Origin: Chthoniobacterales bacterium
Lineage (GTDB): Bacteria; Verrucomicrobiota; Verrucomicrobiia; Chthoniobacterales; DASVRZ01
Length of the DNA: 53,815 nucleotides
Reading direction: 5' to 3'
NCBI GenBank assembly: GCA_039930045.1
Contig: JBDSQB010000013.1
Location: 1 to 53,815, forward strand
Position 1 is the stretch's first letter, and every line of letters starts with the position of its first letter. This document shows, in pieces, positions 15,044 to 23,543 of the stretch. The position numbers and the translations under genes were made by a program. The notes beneath the pieces were generated by a model. The model had not been told where the DNA came from. It did no database searches and saw only the letters and a list, made by a program, of their open reading frames with translations.

Positions 15044-16759
15044 CTAACTCCGCTGTGTTTCCTGGAGCATGTTAGACAGCACTTTGGTTTGCGGTCCCAG
15101 CACCGGATCGGACTTCCATTTTTCCACGGGGATCTCAATTCGATTGCTCCAATTCGAGGCAGAGATCGCGCCGGGGACGTTGAAGCGGGTGGTAAATCCA
15201 AACAGATCGGTGACCATGCAGATCGCCTGCCACGAGTTGGAGCGAAAGAGCGCTTCTAACATCGCGTTGTGGATCTCCGGGGAATATTCCGGCCAGCCGT
15301 GATCGGTGCCGAGGTTGCAATAACGCATCATGCGATGCATTTCCTGGCGGCTGTTTTCTGCGTCCGCATTATTCTCGCGAATGTTAGCACTCCAGCTTTC
15401 CCAGAGGGAGCGAATCGGCTCGTGGTCGTGCGTCGCGTAAGTGGCGACAGAGACGCGCTCGTAGTGTTCGCCCCGGGTAAATTCGCCATGCCAGTCGTGC
15501 TCCCATTGGGGAATTTTGAAGCCGGCGATGTTGAGCGATTGCAGGTTGGGACGAACGTAGTCGGGCACCGAGCCGAGATCCTCGCCAATCAAACGGAACT
15601 CGCCGGTTTCTTCTAACAACACGCGCAGCAACGCATCGCCCTCCTCACGGTTGGCGCGCTTGTTGTCATCGTTGTTGTCATCTCGCGGTTTGAAACCGGG
15701 AAGTCTTCCCCCGGTGCGACCCGCGGCCTCTTCATTCGACAGCGACAGAAACTCCGAATTTTCCACAGGGCGCCAGGGGAAAGCATAGATGCGATAACAA
15801 CCTAACACGTGATCGATCCGGAACAGATCTAACAATTCTCTAACCATGCGCACGCGCTGCCGCCACCAGCGGAAATTATTCCCGCGCATCACGTCCCAGT
15901 TATAGAGCGGGATGCCCCAGTTCTGGCCCCACTTGGCGGTAAATGGATCGTCCTTGAAAAACGGCTCCGGCGGCGCGCCGCCCGACCAGTCGAGGTGAAA
16001 CGACTCGCGGTCGGCCCAGACGTCGGCGCTGTAATAGCTAACACCGAAAGGCACATCGCCCATCAATGTGATGTCTTTCGACTCGCAGTAGGCGTGCAGC
16101 ACTTTCCATTGGGAAAACGCGATCCATTGCACGTATTGGTAATAGCGGAGGCGCAGAAAAAAATCCTTCTGAGTGCGAGCTGTCAGGGTCTGCACCCAAT
16201 CTTTGGCGGCGACGAGCGTGGTATGTTCCTGCGGCCAGGTGTTCCAGCGTTCGCTGCTGTTGCGATCCGCCAGCACGCGGAAAAAAGCGTAGTCCCCGAG
16301 CCAGGTGCGCTGTAGCTCGCAGAAGTTGGAAAACTCCAGCGCGCGCGGCGACTGCACTTTCTCCTCATGACTAACAAAGCGCGTGAACGCCTTGTTCAGC
16401 AGCGCGTGCTTCAACTTTTTGACTTCGGTGTAATTCACCGCGCCTTCCTTGAGTTCCTCCAGATCGAAATCCTTCAGCACCAGACTGTAAGCTGACTTGG
16501 TTAGATCGGGAATCGTCTGCGGACTCACCTCCAGCGTGGTGATGTCCAGCGCGACGGAACTGATCGCATTGTAGGGACTATTGTCGCCGCCCGTCTCGTT
16601 GATCGGTAAAATCTGCACGATGCGAAAGCCCGTTTCCGCGGCCCAGTCAACGAGGTCGCGCAGTGACGCCACGTCGCCGACGCCGAGATCGTTGGCGCTG
16701 CGCAGGGCAAAGACCGGTGCTAGTACTCCGGCGATTTTGTTTTCAGGATTGAGATGCAT
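15044..16759 (-). CDS. malQ: 4-alpha-glucanotransferase (GH77)
   Basis: A 571-aa amylomaltase that transfers alpha-1,4-glucan segments between maltodextrins or glycogen ends. The N-terminal block SANDLGVGDVASLRDLVDWA and the PINETGGDNSPYNAISS motif are typical. The nucleophile region is FRIDHVLGCYRIYAFP, the acid/base Glu is in GEDLGSVPDYVR, and the transition-state stabilising block reads THDHEPIRSLW. The start used is the ATG at 16759 (MHLNPENK), just after the helicase stop; the frame runs open further upstream but overlaps that gene. It carries about a dozen GTTAG/CTAAC pentamers. Confidence 0.95.
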   Translation of the reverse strand: MHLNPENKIAGVLAPVFALRSANDLGVGDVASLRDLVDWAAETGFRIVQILPINETGGDNSPYNAISSVALDITTLEVSPQTIPDLTKSAYSLVLKDFDLEELKEGAVNYTEVKKLKHALLNKAFTRFVSHEEKVQSPRALEFSNFCELQRTWLGDYAFFRVLADRNSSERWNTWPQEHTTLVAAKDWVQTLTARTQKDFFLRLRYYQYVQWIAFSQWKVLHAYCESKDITLMGDVPFGVSYYSADVWADRESFHLDWSGGAPPEPFFKDDPFTAKWGQNWGIPLYNWDVMRGNNFRWWRQRVRMVRELLDLFRIDHVLGCYRIYAFPWRPVENSEFLSLSNEEAAGRTGGRLPGFKPRDDNNDDNKRANREEGDALLRVLLEETGEFRLIGEDLGSVPDYVRPNLQSLNIAGFKIPQWEHDWHGEFTRGEHYERVSVATYATHDHEPIRSLWESWSANIRENNADAENSRQEMHRMMRYCNLGTDHGWPEYSPEIHNAMLEALFRSNSWQAICMVTDLFGFTTRFNVPGAISASNWSNRIEIPVEKWKSDPVLGPQTKVLSNMLQETQRS

Positions 16760-16764
16760 AAAGG

Positions 16765-18795
16765 TTAGAAGCCGACTTCCCAGGGTTCGAGAAGTTCCTC
16801 CGGAATTTCGCCGAGGAAACGCGAGGGACGCTGCCACATTTCGCCGTAACCCGCATTGAGCCTCATGCCGGGGTAGGTTAGATAAAGTTCATCTTTCGCG
16901 CGAGTGACCGCTACGTAGAAAAGGCGGCGTTCCTCCTCGATGTTTTCGAGGTTGTCGAGCGCGCGGCTGCTGGGAAACATGCCGTCGGTCATCCAGATGA
17001 CGAAGACGGCCTGGTATTCGAGCCCTTTCGCCTGGTGAATAGACGACAGCGTGACCATTTCATCGTCGTCGGTTTCCTTTTTTCCGGTGTCGGAATCGGC
17101 CGTGCTAAGCAGGGCCAGTTGCGAGAGAAATTCCTCCGGGTCCTCGTATTGGCGGGAGAAATTCATCAGCGTGTTGATGTCCTCCCGACGCGCCTCGTAG
17201 TTGGGAAACTTCGACTGCAGGTACTCGTCGTAAACTGCCTCAAGAACGGTGTGGAGCATGTTGGCAGGCGTGCCGATTTTCCGCGCGGGTGCCATTTCCT
17301 CGATAGTGAAAACGAGTTGCTCGAAGGATTTTTTCGCCTTTGTCGGAACACTGCATTTTCCTAACATTGCACTGAAACTCGACTCTGGCTCCGCGCTGCT
17401 AACAATCGTCCACATTGCGTCGGCGCTGCGTCCGCCAATGCCGGGCAAAAGCTTGACCATGCGTTTGAAGGAGATTTCGTCACTCGGATTGACGACGAAT
17501 TTTAGGAACGCACTCACGTCCTTGATGTGCGCCTGCTCGAAGAAACGCAGTCCGCTCGTGATCTGAAACGGGATGCCGCGTCGGGTGAATTCGAGTTGCA
17601 CTTCCATGGAATGATAGTGCGCGCGGTAGAGGACGGCGATCTCGTTGAGGTCGATGCCTTCCTCGCGCAATTCCAGAATCCGCTGAGCGACAAACGACGC
17701 CTGCTGGTGGTTGTCCTCCAGTGGAACGATCGCCGGCTTCACGCCATGCGACTCGCGGGCCGATGTTAGTTCCTTACGGAACTGCCGCGTGTTAGGAGCG
17801 ATCACGGCGTTGGCGACTTCCAGCACTTCGGGCACAGACCGGTAGTTGATCGCGATCTTGTAAACCTCCGCGCCGGGATAGCGCGTGGGAAATTCCAGAA
17901 TATTGCGGAAGTCGGCTCCGCGCCAGGAGTAGATCGATTGCGCATCGTCGCCAACGACCATGACGCTTTTGTGGCGGGCTGCTAACAAATCAATGAAGTC
18001 GGCCTGGAGATGGTTCGTGTCCTGATATTCATCGACTAACAAATAGAGAAACCGCTTCTGATATTCCTCGGCCAGATCAGGATTTTCGCGGAGGACTTGC
18101 AGCGATTTCACGAGGAGATCATCGAAGTCCATCGAGTTGGCGGACTTCTTTCGCGCCTCATATTTTGATGCGACTCCGATCATTTGTGGGACGAGCTCGA
18201 GGAAATGCGGATGCCGCTCGGCGACCACGTCTTCGATGGGAGTTCCGGTGTTCAGCGAATAGGAAAGAATGTCTCCCAGCACCGCCGCTTTTGGGAAACG
18301 CGACTCTTTCGTGTCGATCCCGGAGCTGGCGATAGTGGCATCTAACAATTCCTCCTGATCGTCGCGATCCATGATCGAGAAGCCCGCGCGAAACCCGAGC
18401 AAATGCGCCGAGCGCCGCAGCAGCCGGTTGCCGATGGAATGAAACGTGCCGCCCCAGAGCTGCGAGATGTCGCCGGGGACGAGTTGCGAAACGCGCGTGA
18501 CCATTTCCCGCGCGGCTTTGTTGGTAAAAGTCAGCAATAGAATGGAACTCGCCTCGACTCCATTATCGAGCAAGTAGGCCACGCGATAGGTCAGCGTGCG
18601 CGTCTTGCCCGAGCCGGCGCCAGCGATCACCAGCGCGGGGCCGGGCGCGGCGGTGACGGCGGCGTATTGCTGCGGATTCAGCTCCTTCTCGTAATCAATC
18701 CCCGACGCACTGCGAAATGCGGGACGTTGGAGAGTGTATTGCCGGGCCATTGCCTGTTTTCGCCGAGTTCGCCGAAAAGGGAAATCAGAAAACAC
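16765..18795 (-). CDS. UvrD/PcrA-type ATP-dependent DNA helicase
   Basis: A 676-aa superfamily 1A helicase that unwinds DNA 3' to 5' in repair. All motifs are visible: Walker A VIAGAGSGKTRTL, TFTNKAAREM (Ia), LVDEYQDTNHLQ (II), VVGDDAQSIYSWRGAD (III), INYRS (IV), SSIHQAKGLEYQAVFV (V) and FYVAVTRAKDELYL (VI). It lacks the C-terminal Tudor-like tail of some PcrA/UvrD proteins, so it is shorter than the usual ~720 aa. An alternative start at 18750 (MARQYTLQ) would drop 15 residues. The substrate or pathway (nucleotide excision or plasmid replication type) cannot be separated by sequence alone. Confidence 0.94.
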   Translation of the reverse strand: MFSDFPFRRTRRKQAMARQYTLQRPAFRSASGIDYEKELNPQQYAAVTAAPGPALVIAGAGSGKTRTLTYRVAYLLDNGVEASSILLLTFTNKAAREMVTRVSQLVPGDISQLWGGTFHSIGNRLLRRSAHLLGFRAGFSIMDRDDQEELLDATIASSGIDTKESRFPKAAVLGDILSYSLNTGTPIEDVVAERHPHFLELVPQMIGVASKYEARKKSANSMDFDDLLVKSLQVLRENPDLAEEYQKRFLYLLVDEYQDTNHLQADFIDLLAARHKSVMVVGDDAQSIYSWRGADFRNILEFPTRYPGAEVYKIAINYRSVPEVLEVANAVIAPNTRQFRKELTSARESHGVKPAIVPLEDNHQQASFVAQRILELREEGIDLNEIAVLYRAHYHSMEVQLEFTRRGIPFQITSGLRFFEQAHIKDVSAFLKFVVNPSDEISFKRMVKLLPGIGGRSADAMWTIVSSAEPESSFSAMLGKCSVPTKAKKSFEQLVFTIEEMAPARKIGTPANMLHTVLEAVYDEYLQSKFPNYEARREDINTLMNFSRQYEDPEEFLSQLALLSTADSDTGKKETDDDEMVTLSSIHQAKGLEYQAVFVIWMTDGMFPSSRALDNLENIEEERRLFYVAVTRAKDELYLTYPGMRLNAGYGEMWQRPSRFLGEIPEELLEPWEVGF

Positions 18796-18857
18796 TCTGA
18801 TCCCTGCGGCGCGGCGGATTTGCAGTCACCGGGCCGGGGAGTATCTTGGCCACCGGC

Positions 18858-19553
18858 ATGAAAAAACTCCCCGCCCTCCTTTTTCTCCTCGCGCTCACCA
18901 TTTACGCACCGGCCGAGATGTCTGTCTTTCGCGAGCCCGGCGCGGCTTATCTGGCCGATCTTTTTACCAAACCCCTCAAGCTGAAGGTCCTTAAAACCGC
19001 CCCGATTTACTACGACGCCCCGATGACTCGCAGTCTCGGCGTGCTGCAACCGGGCCAGCTCGTCGAAGTGCAAGCCGTGCTGGAAGACAACCTCCGCGTC
19101 GTCGGCAAGGCGCGCCAGGGGCAAGTCGCTGGCTGGCTGCCCGCGTCGTATCTGGAACCGCTCGACCCGGATTTCCTCGTCAAAGTGAAGCAGGCCGCCG
19201 TGCGCAAGACGCAGATCGACGCGCTCATCGAGAAAAACGAGGTCGCCATGGGCATGACCGCCGACGAAGTCACCCGCAGCCTCGGCAAGCCGCCGAAAAC
19301 CCGTCAGCGACAGGACGCCTCGGGCAGCAGCGAAGTCTGGGAATACATCCGCTACGAGCGCGTGCCGCAGCAGACCACCGGCTACGACTCCGCGGGGCGT
19401 TACGTGACCGCCACGATTTACGTGAAAGTCCCGAACGGTAAACTCATCGTCAGCTTCGAGAACGGACTCGTCAGCGCCGTCGAGCAAAGCGAAGGCACGC
19501 TCCAGCCCGGCAACAAAATCACCATCGTCGCCCCGCCGATCATCATTCGCTAG
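18858..19553 (+). CDS. Secreted protein with SH3-like and SmpA/OmlA-like segments
   Basis: A 231-aa product with a signal peptide (MKKLPALLFLLALTIYAPAE, cleaved near residue 20). A bacterial SH3-like stretch follows at about 45-105, with residues such as APIYYDAPMTRSLGVLQPGQ and GWLPASYLEPL. After it is a segment like the SmpA/OmlA outer-membrane assembly fold: IEKNEVAMGMTADEVTRSLGKPPKTRQ and EVWEYIRYER. It ends with VSFENGLVSAVEQ. It probably works in the periplasm or at the outer membrane; the exact role is unknown. Start ATG at 18858 chosen because it begins the signal peptide. Confidence 0.8.
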   Translation: MKKLPALLFLLALTIYAPAEMSVFREPGAAYLADLFTKPLKLKVLKTAPIYYDAPMTRSLGVLQPGQLVEVQAVLEDNLRVVGKARQGQVAGWLPASYLEPLDPDFLVKVKQAAVRKTQIDALIEKNEVAMGMTADEVTRSLGKPPKTRQRQDASGSSEVWEYIRYERVPQQTTGYDSAGRYVTATIYVKVPNGKLIVSFENGLVSAVEQSEGTLQPGNKITIVAPPIIIR

Positions 19554-19561
19554 AGTCGCCT

Positions 19562-20323
19562 CTAACTCCGCTCACCCGACTCATACAGCCGGCTGTGTCG
19601 GACAAACGTGTAAAACGCCGTCGCCGCCGCGATCCAGAATCCGGGGAAGCCATCCAGAAAACCCCGGCGCAAGACATACGCCCGGAAAAATCGCCACCAA
19701 GGCCGCGTCACCGCCGCCGCCAGCGACCAGCGTTTCCCCCGAGCCCGGGCCTCCGCCGCGTGCTCGTCGCTGAAGCGATTCATCTTCCGCAGGTAATCCG
19801 CCATGTCGGCGAACGAATAATGATGCAAGTCGCCCGCCAGCCGCGCCACGGGGCCGGCCACCTCGATCTTGTCGTGACCGCCGCGTCCGGAAACCGTCGC
19901 CGCCACCCGCCGCACGAGGCGCAACTGACGATCCGGATACCAGTCGCCGTGCGTGATCCAGCGTCCGAGAAACCACGTTTTGCGGGCACAACTCGCGCCG
20001 ACAGTCGTCTCTAACTCGGCTCTGGAAAAAAACTCCCCGATCGACTGCCCCAACTCCGGCGACAGTTCCTCGTCGCAGTCCAGACAGAGCGCCCACGGCT
20101 GCGCGGCTTGGGCCAATCCGAACCGACGCTGCTGCGCCATCCCCAGCCAGTCTTGGGAAATGACGCGCGCCCCGGCTGCGACCGCGATCTCCCGCGTGCG
20201 GTCGGTCGAGCCCGAGTCCACCACGAGGATTTCCGAGGCGAGGTCCGCCGCGCTGGCCAGCAGACGCGGAAGATTTCTCTCCTCGTTCCGGGCCAGAATA
20301 ATGAGAGAGAGCGGCAGCGGCAT
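19562..20323 (-). CDS. Glycosyltransferase family 2, WaaE/LgtF-like
   Basis: A 253-aa GT-A fold transferase (start ATG at 20323, MPLPLSLIILARNEE). The nucleotide-sugar block SLIILARNEERNLPRLLAS, the EILVVDSGSTDRTREIA motif and the DxD-like CLDCDEELSPEL metal site are clear. The later HGDWYPDRQLRLVRR and GRGGHDKIE are typical of the branch that adds glucose or heptose to inner lipopolysaccharide core sugars. The C-terminal basic, Trp-rich helix (AVTRPWWRFFRAYVLRRGF) suggests membrane association. The frame continues upstream to 20383, but that part overlaps the divergent receptor gene promoter. Confidence 0.88.
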   Translation of the reverse strand: MPLPLSLIILARNEERNLPRLLASAADLASEILVVDSGSTDRTREIAVAAGARVISQDWLGMAQQRRFGLAQAAQPWALCLDCDEELSPELGQSIGEFFSRAELETTVGASCARKTWFLGRWITHGDWYPDRQLRLVRRVAATVSGRGGHDKIEVAGPVARLAGDLHHYSFADMADYLRKMNRFSDEHAAEARARGKRWSLAAAVTRPWWRFFRAYVLRRGFLDGFPGFWIAAATAFYTFVRHSRLYESGERS

Positions 20324-20406
20324 GAGTCGGGTAGCATGGTTATCAGCCCCGCGCCTGACAAGTCGCTTCCGAAATGCGCGCATTCTGCCTAGGTTACGCG
20401 CATATC

Positions 20407-21309
20407 ATGCGCACCCTCATTTGCCTCCTGCTCCTCCTCGTCCCCGGCCTCCTGCGCGCTGAGGAAAACCCTCCCGTCCTCGTCGCCACGCTCTCCACGA
20501 TATTAACCGAAGTCGCCCAGCGCGTCGGCGGCGAACACGTCCGCGTCACCGGCCTCGTCCAGCCCGGCATCGACCCGCACGAATACGAGCCGAAGCCCGC
20601 CGACCTCGCCGTCCTCGCCGACGCCCAGCTCATCCTCGCCTCCGGCAAACACCTCGAGGGCTACCTCACCAAGCTCCACCACAGCTCCGGCTCCAGCGGC
20701 GTCCTCGTCTCCGTGGGCGACCGGTTTCCCTCCTTGAAAATGCGGCCCGACGACGGGGAAAAACACGGCGAGACGGACCCGAATGGCCTCATCGAAGACC
20801 CGCATTGGTGGAACAGCGTGGGCAACGTCCGGCTCGCCACCGACGTCGTTTGCGAGGAACTCATCAAAGTCGATCCCGCCCACGCCGCCGACTACCGCAA
20901 AAACGCCGAGACCTACTCCGCCAGCCTCGCCGACCTCCAGAAATGGGCCAAGATTAAGATCTCCGAGCTGCCCCGCGACCAGCGCCGGCTCGTGACCTCG
21001 CACGATGCGTTTCAGTATTTCGCGCAGGAATTTGGCTTCACCATTTACGCCATCGAGGGCCTCAGCACCGAGGACGAGCCCTCGAACCGCAAAGTCATCG
21101 CCACCATCGACCGCATCCGTCAGGAAGGGGTGAAGGCGGTCTTCGGCGAGTTTGGGAGCAACCCAAAAGTGCTCCAGGCCATCACCCGCGAGAGCGGAGC
21201 CAAAGTCGGCGGCGAGTTGTATCCCGACGGCCTCGCCCCCGGCGCCGCCTCCACCTACGAGGGCCTCATCAAACACAACATCACGACGATCGTCGATGGC
21301 TTGAAGTAG
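20407..21309 (+). CDS. Metal ABC transporter substrate-binding protein (ZnuA/PsaA-like)
   Basis: A 300-aa periplasmic receptor with a signal peptide (MRTLICLLLLLVPGLLRAEE). It has the cluster A-I fold: LSTILTEVAQRVGGEHVRVTGL, the first metal His in PGIDPHEYEPKPAD, the second in IEDPHWWNS, a third in VTSHDAFQYFAQEFG, and an acidic ligand near GGELYPDGL. That set coordinates zinc, manganese or iron. The short stretch DDGEKHGETD between the first and second ligands matches the His-rich loop position but has only one His. No lipobox Cys is present. No ATPase or permease genes flank it, so it must work with a system encoded elsewhere. No Zur-like palindrome was found upstream. Confidence 0.9.
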   Translation: MRTLICLLLLLVPGLLRAEENPPVLVATLSTILTEVAQRVGGEHVRVTGLVQPGIDPHEYEPKPADLAVLADAQLILASGKHLEGYLTKLHHSSGSSGVLVSVGDRFPSLKMRPDDGEKHGETDPNGLIEDPHWWNSVGNVRLATDVVCEELIKVDPAHAADYRKNAETYSASLADLQKWAKIKISELPRDQRRLVTSHDAFQYFAQEFGFTIYAIEGLSTEDEPSNRKVIATIDRIRQEGVKAVFGEFGSNPKVLQAITRESGAKVGGELYPDGLAPGAASTYEGLIKHNITTIVDGLK

Positions 21310-21346
21310 GCTCGCTCGCCATCGCCACATCCACAGCAGGAAACCC

Positions 21347-21513
21347 ATGGCTCCGTGGGAGCCGAATATCTATAGGACCACCCCGGAAAAAGTTCGGGAG
21401 CGCCGTAGGTGCGACATCGGATGGCCTGCACCATGCAATGCCAGTCCCATGGACCTGATTCCATTGAAACTCGATTAGCCTAGATAGGCCGACCCTGACG
21501 GATCTATGTCGGC
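21347..21513. repeat. Interspersed multi-hairpin element, copy 1
   Basis: A chain of short hairpins with a GTA or GTG turn: GGCTCCGTGGGAGCC, GCGCCGTAGGTGC, a decayed GGTCC-type one and a CCGACCC-type one, with ATATCTATAG between the first two. It matches copy 2 at 23307-23480 in the same order and orientation. It lies in the gap between two convergent genes and has no ORF of its own. Confidence 0.85.
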
Positions 21514-21526
21514 TTCAGCGGGCTGC

Positions 21527-22420
21527 CTACGAGACGTTCTTCTTGCCGAAAAACTTCTTGATGAAACTGAACAGCGCCACCGCACCCACGATCACAAACT
21601 TTTTCGCCGCCAGCAACGCCACCAGGATCACCTTAAACAGCCCCGCCTTCGCAGCGATCCCGCCCAGCACCAGCGCCCCGATGCCGTAGGCCGCCACCTT
21701 GTCCGTCGAAGGCGCGAAATCCGCGTAACGATGGCCCTGGCTGAAGTTTACCATGCTCAAAATCTGCGGCGTCTGCCGCTCGATCTCGGGCAATTGATCC
21801 ATCGAAGCGACGCAGTTCAACGACAGCACCCCGCGCCGACCCAGCACGCGAATGTCGTAATTCAGCGTCTCCATTTCGCTGTCGCCAAACTTCAATTTCT
21901 TCGCCCAATACAGCTTCTTCGCCGCCGCATCGTAGCGCGGTGGAGCTGCCCAGCCCACGAGTGAGATCGCCGGATAACCCTCCTTCACGCGCTCCTTACT
22001 GGCCTCTTCGGTGCCCTTTTGCATGTCCTTCAAGAGGTCGTCATAATTGATCTTCGCTGCGTCGTCGTCCTTCACATAACCGTCCTCGACGTAGCTAATG
22101 AGCACCGCCCACGAGTCGCGCGACATGAGATCGACCTCGGCTGGCACGAGCATCCCGAGCGTCTTGTCGCCGGGCGGATTGCCCCACAATTTCTCCAGCA
22201 CCTTGGCCGCGTCGTCGGCATTCAGGTAGCGAAACGTGGCGGGCACCTTCAATTGCGCCATGCCGCCGCTGAGGGAGACGTCGCCCTGCTGGAAATGCAG
22301 GCTGTCGATCAGCGCCGTGGCCGCTTTTTCGCGTTCGCCCGGAGGCTCCGGAGTCGGCTGGGCCGGCAGCGGCACGATGGAAAAAAGGGCGAGCAGGCCG
22401 AGGAGCAGGAGTGATTTCAT
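21527..22420 (-). CDS. DUF2167 domain membrane protein
   Basis: A 297-aa product with a signal peptide (MKSLLLLGLLALFSIVPLPA), a long periplasmic DUF2167 domain and a C-terminal membrane segment (about residues 250-290, VAAYGIGALVLGGIAAKAGL and on) ending in a basic tail KKFFGKKNVS. Family blocks are clear: PATFRYLNADDAAKVLEKLWGN, GMLVPAEVDLMSRDSWAVLISY, EDGYVKDDDA and SLVGWAAPPRYDAA. The role of DUF2167 is not established. Start ATG at 22420 chosen for the signal peptide; the frame is open to 22447. Confidence 0.9.
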   Translation of the reverse strand: MKSLLLLGLLALFSIVPLPAQPTPEPPGEREKAATALIDSLHFQQGDVSLSGGMAQLKVPATFRYLNADDAAKVLEKLWGNPPGDKTLGMLVPAEVDLMSRDSWAVLISYVEDGYVKDDDAAKINYDDLLKDMQKGTEEASKERVKEGYPAISLVGWAAPPRYDAAAKKLYWAKKLKFGDSEMETLNYDIRVLGRRGVLSLNCVASMDQLPEIERQTPQILSMVNFSQGHRYADFAPSTDKVAAYGIGALVLGGIAAKAGLFKVILVALLAAKKFVIVGAVALFSFIKKFFGKKNVS

Positions 22421-22615
22421 CAGGAGGCAGAGATCGAGCCGACGCACGCAGATTGATCTCCCCGCGCGCCAGAACCAGAGCGGTGATAGGGAGTTCCGAG
22501 ACTATCTCCAAGCTAAAATAGGCGATTCCCTGCCGTTTTGACGTCCCCCTCCCCCCTGTCTGCGGTTGCTTGCCGTCTCCTTTTGGATGACTGGGACCTC
22601 CTCGCCGCTCACTCG

Positions 22616-22760
22616 GGCCTCCTCCCGGCATCTTGGGGCCTGCTTCCAGCATCTTGGGGCATCCTCCTGGCACCTTGGGGGTATCCTCCTGGGACGTTGG
22701 GACATCCTCTTGGCATCTTGCACCATCCTCTTGGCATCTTGGAGTATCCTCCTGGCATTC
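22616..22760. repeat. Tandem repeat array B, 21-bp period, about six copies
   Basis: Units such as ATCTTGGGGCATCCTCCTGGC start at 22630, 22651, 22672, 22694 (after one extra base), 22715 and 22736, with a partial unit before and after. Sequence differs from array A but the period is the same. It occupies the 419-bp stretch between the DUF2167 gene and the tyrosine phosphatase gene; the rest of that stretch (22421-22615 and 22761-22839) shows nothing I can name. There are no unique spacers, so it is not a CRISPR. Confidence 0.92.
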
Positions 22761-22839
22761 AGACGGCCTTAATGTGCCACGAGGATACGTTAATTAGGCG
22801 CGAGGAGGCCGCAGGGGCGTTCGCCGATACGGATGCAAC

Positions 22840-23178
22840 TCAACTGTGGGCGTCCAGTTCGCCGAGGATCGACTCCAACTCGGCCCGCAGCACGTCCACC
22901 AGCAGCGGGTCCATGTATTCGTAGTCATCGGGGATGTCGAGGTTGTGCATGCGGGGCCATTTCTCCAAATCGGGGAAGCGTGCGCGGAGGCGGGACTCGT
23001 ATTTGCGCTCCATCACGCAGACGAGATCGGCCCATTGCAGGTCGGCTTGGGAGACGCGGCGCGGGCTGCTCTCACTCGTGCCTCCAGAGCGGACTGAAAC
23101 TCGCTTGTCGCCACGAAAAATGGCCTCAGCCGTGGGGCTGCGGCGGCGATTGCGCCCGCAGACGAATAAGAGGTTCAC
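22840..23178 (-). CDS. Low-molecular-weight protein tyrosine phosphatase-like protein (COG4551 type)
   Basis: A 112-aa protein with the P-loop phosphatase signature C-x5-R at residues 7-13 (FVCGRNRRRSPTAEAIF), the SxGTS turn (VRSGGTSES), WADLVCVMERKYESRL, and the C-terminal general-acid region LDIPDDYEYMDPLLVDVL with a DxxxYMDP pattern. This matches the short COG4551 phosphatases rather than arsenate reductases. The GTG at 23176-23178 is the right start; a longer frame runs on through a neighbouring gene antisense and is not used. Substrate unknown. It stands alone between repeat blocks. Confidence 0.85.
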   Translation of the reverse strand: MNLLFVCGRNRRRSPTAEAIFRGDKRVSVRSGGTSESSPRRVSQADLQWADLVCVMERKYESRLRARFPDLEKWPRMHNLDIPDDYEYMDPLLVDVLRAELESILGELDAHS

Positions 23179-23306
23179 TAGGGAAAAGTTGCACCACGAA
23201 GGCGCGAAGACACGAAGGAAATGAGGCGCTGCCTGCGTGAACGCCGGGAAATGAACCATCACGGCACTCAAGGGAGAAGAAAAATGCAGTGGATGATTCG
23301 AGCGGA

Positions 23307-23480
23307 ATGGCTCCGTGGGAGCCCGATATTTATAGAAAAGCCGACCCGTAGAGAGATGAGCGCCGTAGGTGCGGCACGGGTATTTTCCAACGCTGGGTCT
23401 GGCCGATGCCGGTCCTACGGACCTTATGCCTCCCCAAAATCTGACGAGTGCTATAGATATGCCGACCCTCTGGGTCTGGG
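23307..23480. repeat. Interspersed multi-hairpin element, copy 2
   Basis: Same succession of short hairpins as copy 1: GGCTCCGTGGGAGCC, ATATTTATAG, GCGCCGTAGGTGCGGC, GGTCCTACGGACC and CCGACCC-TCT-GGGTC. Pairing is better preserved here than in copy 1. It fills most of the 365-bp gap between the kdpE stop (23544) and the phosphatase start. The rest of the gap holds CACGAAGGCGCGAAGACACG near 23195-23216, another commonly repeated oligonucleotide, and no ORF. Confidence 0.85.
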
Positions 23481-23543
23481 CTGGCAGGTATTTCTTTTCT
23501 CCTCTGGCGTCTTGGCGGTTAATCCCATTCCCCGCAGTCTGAG

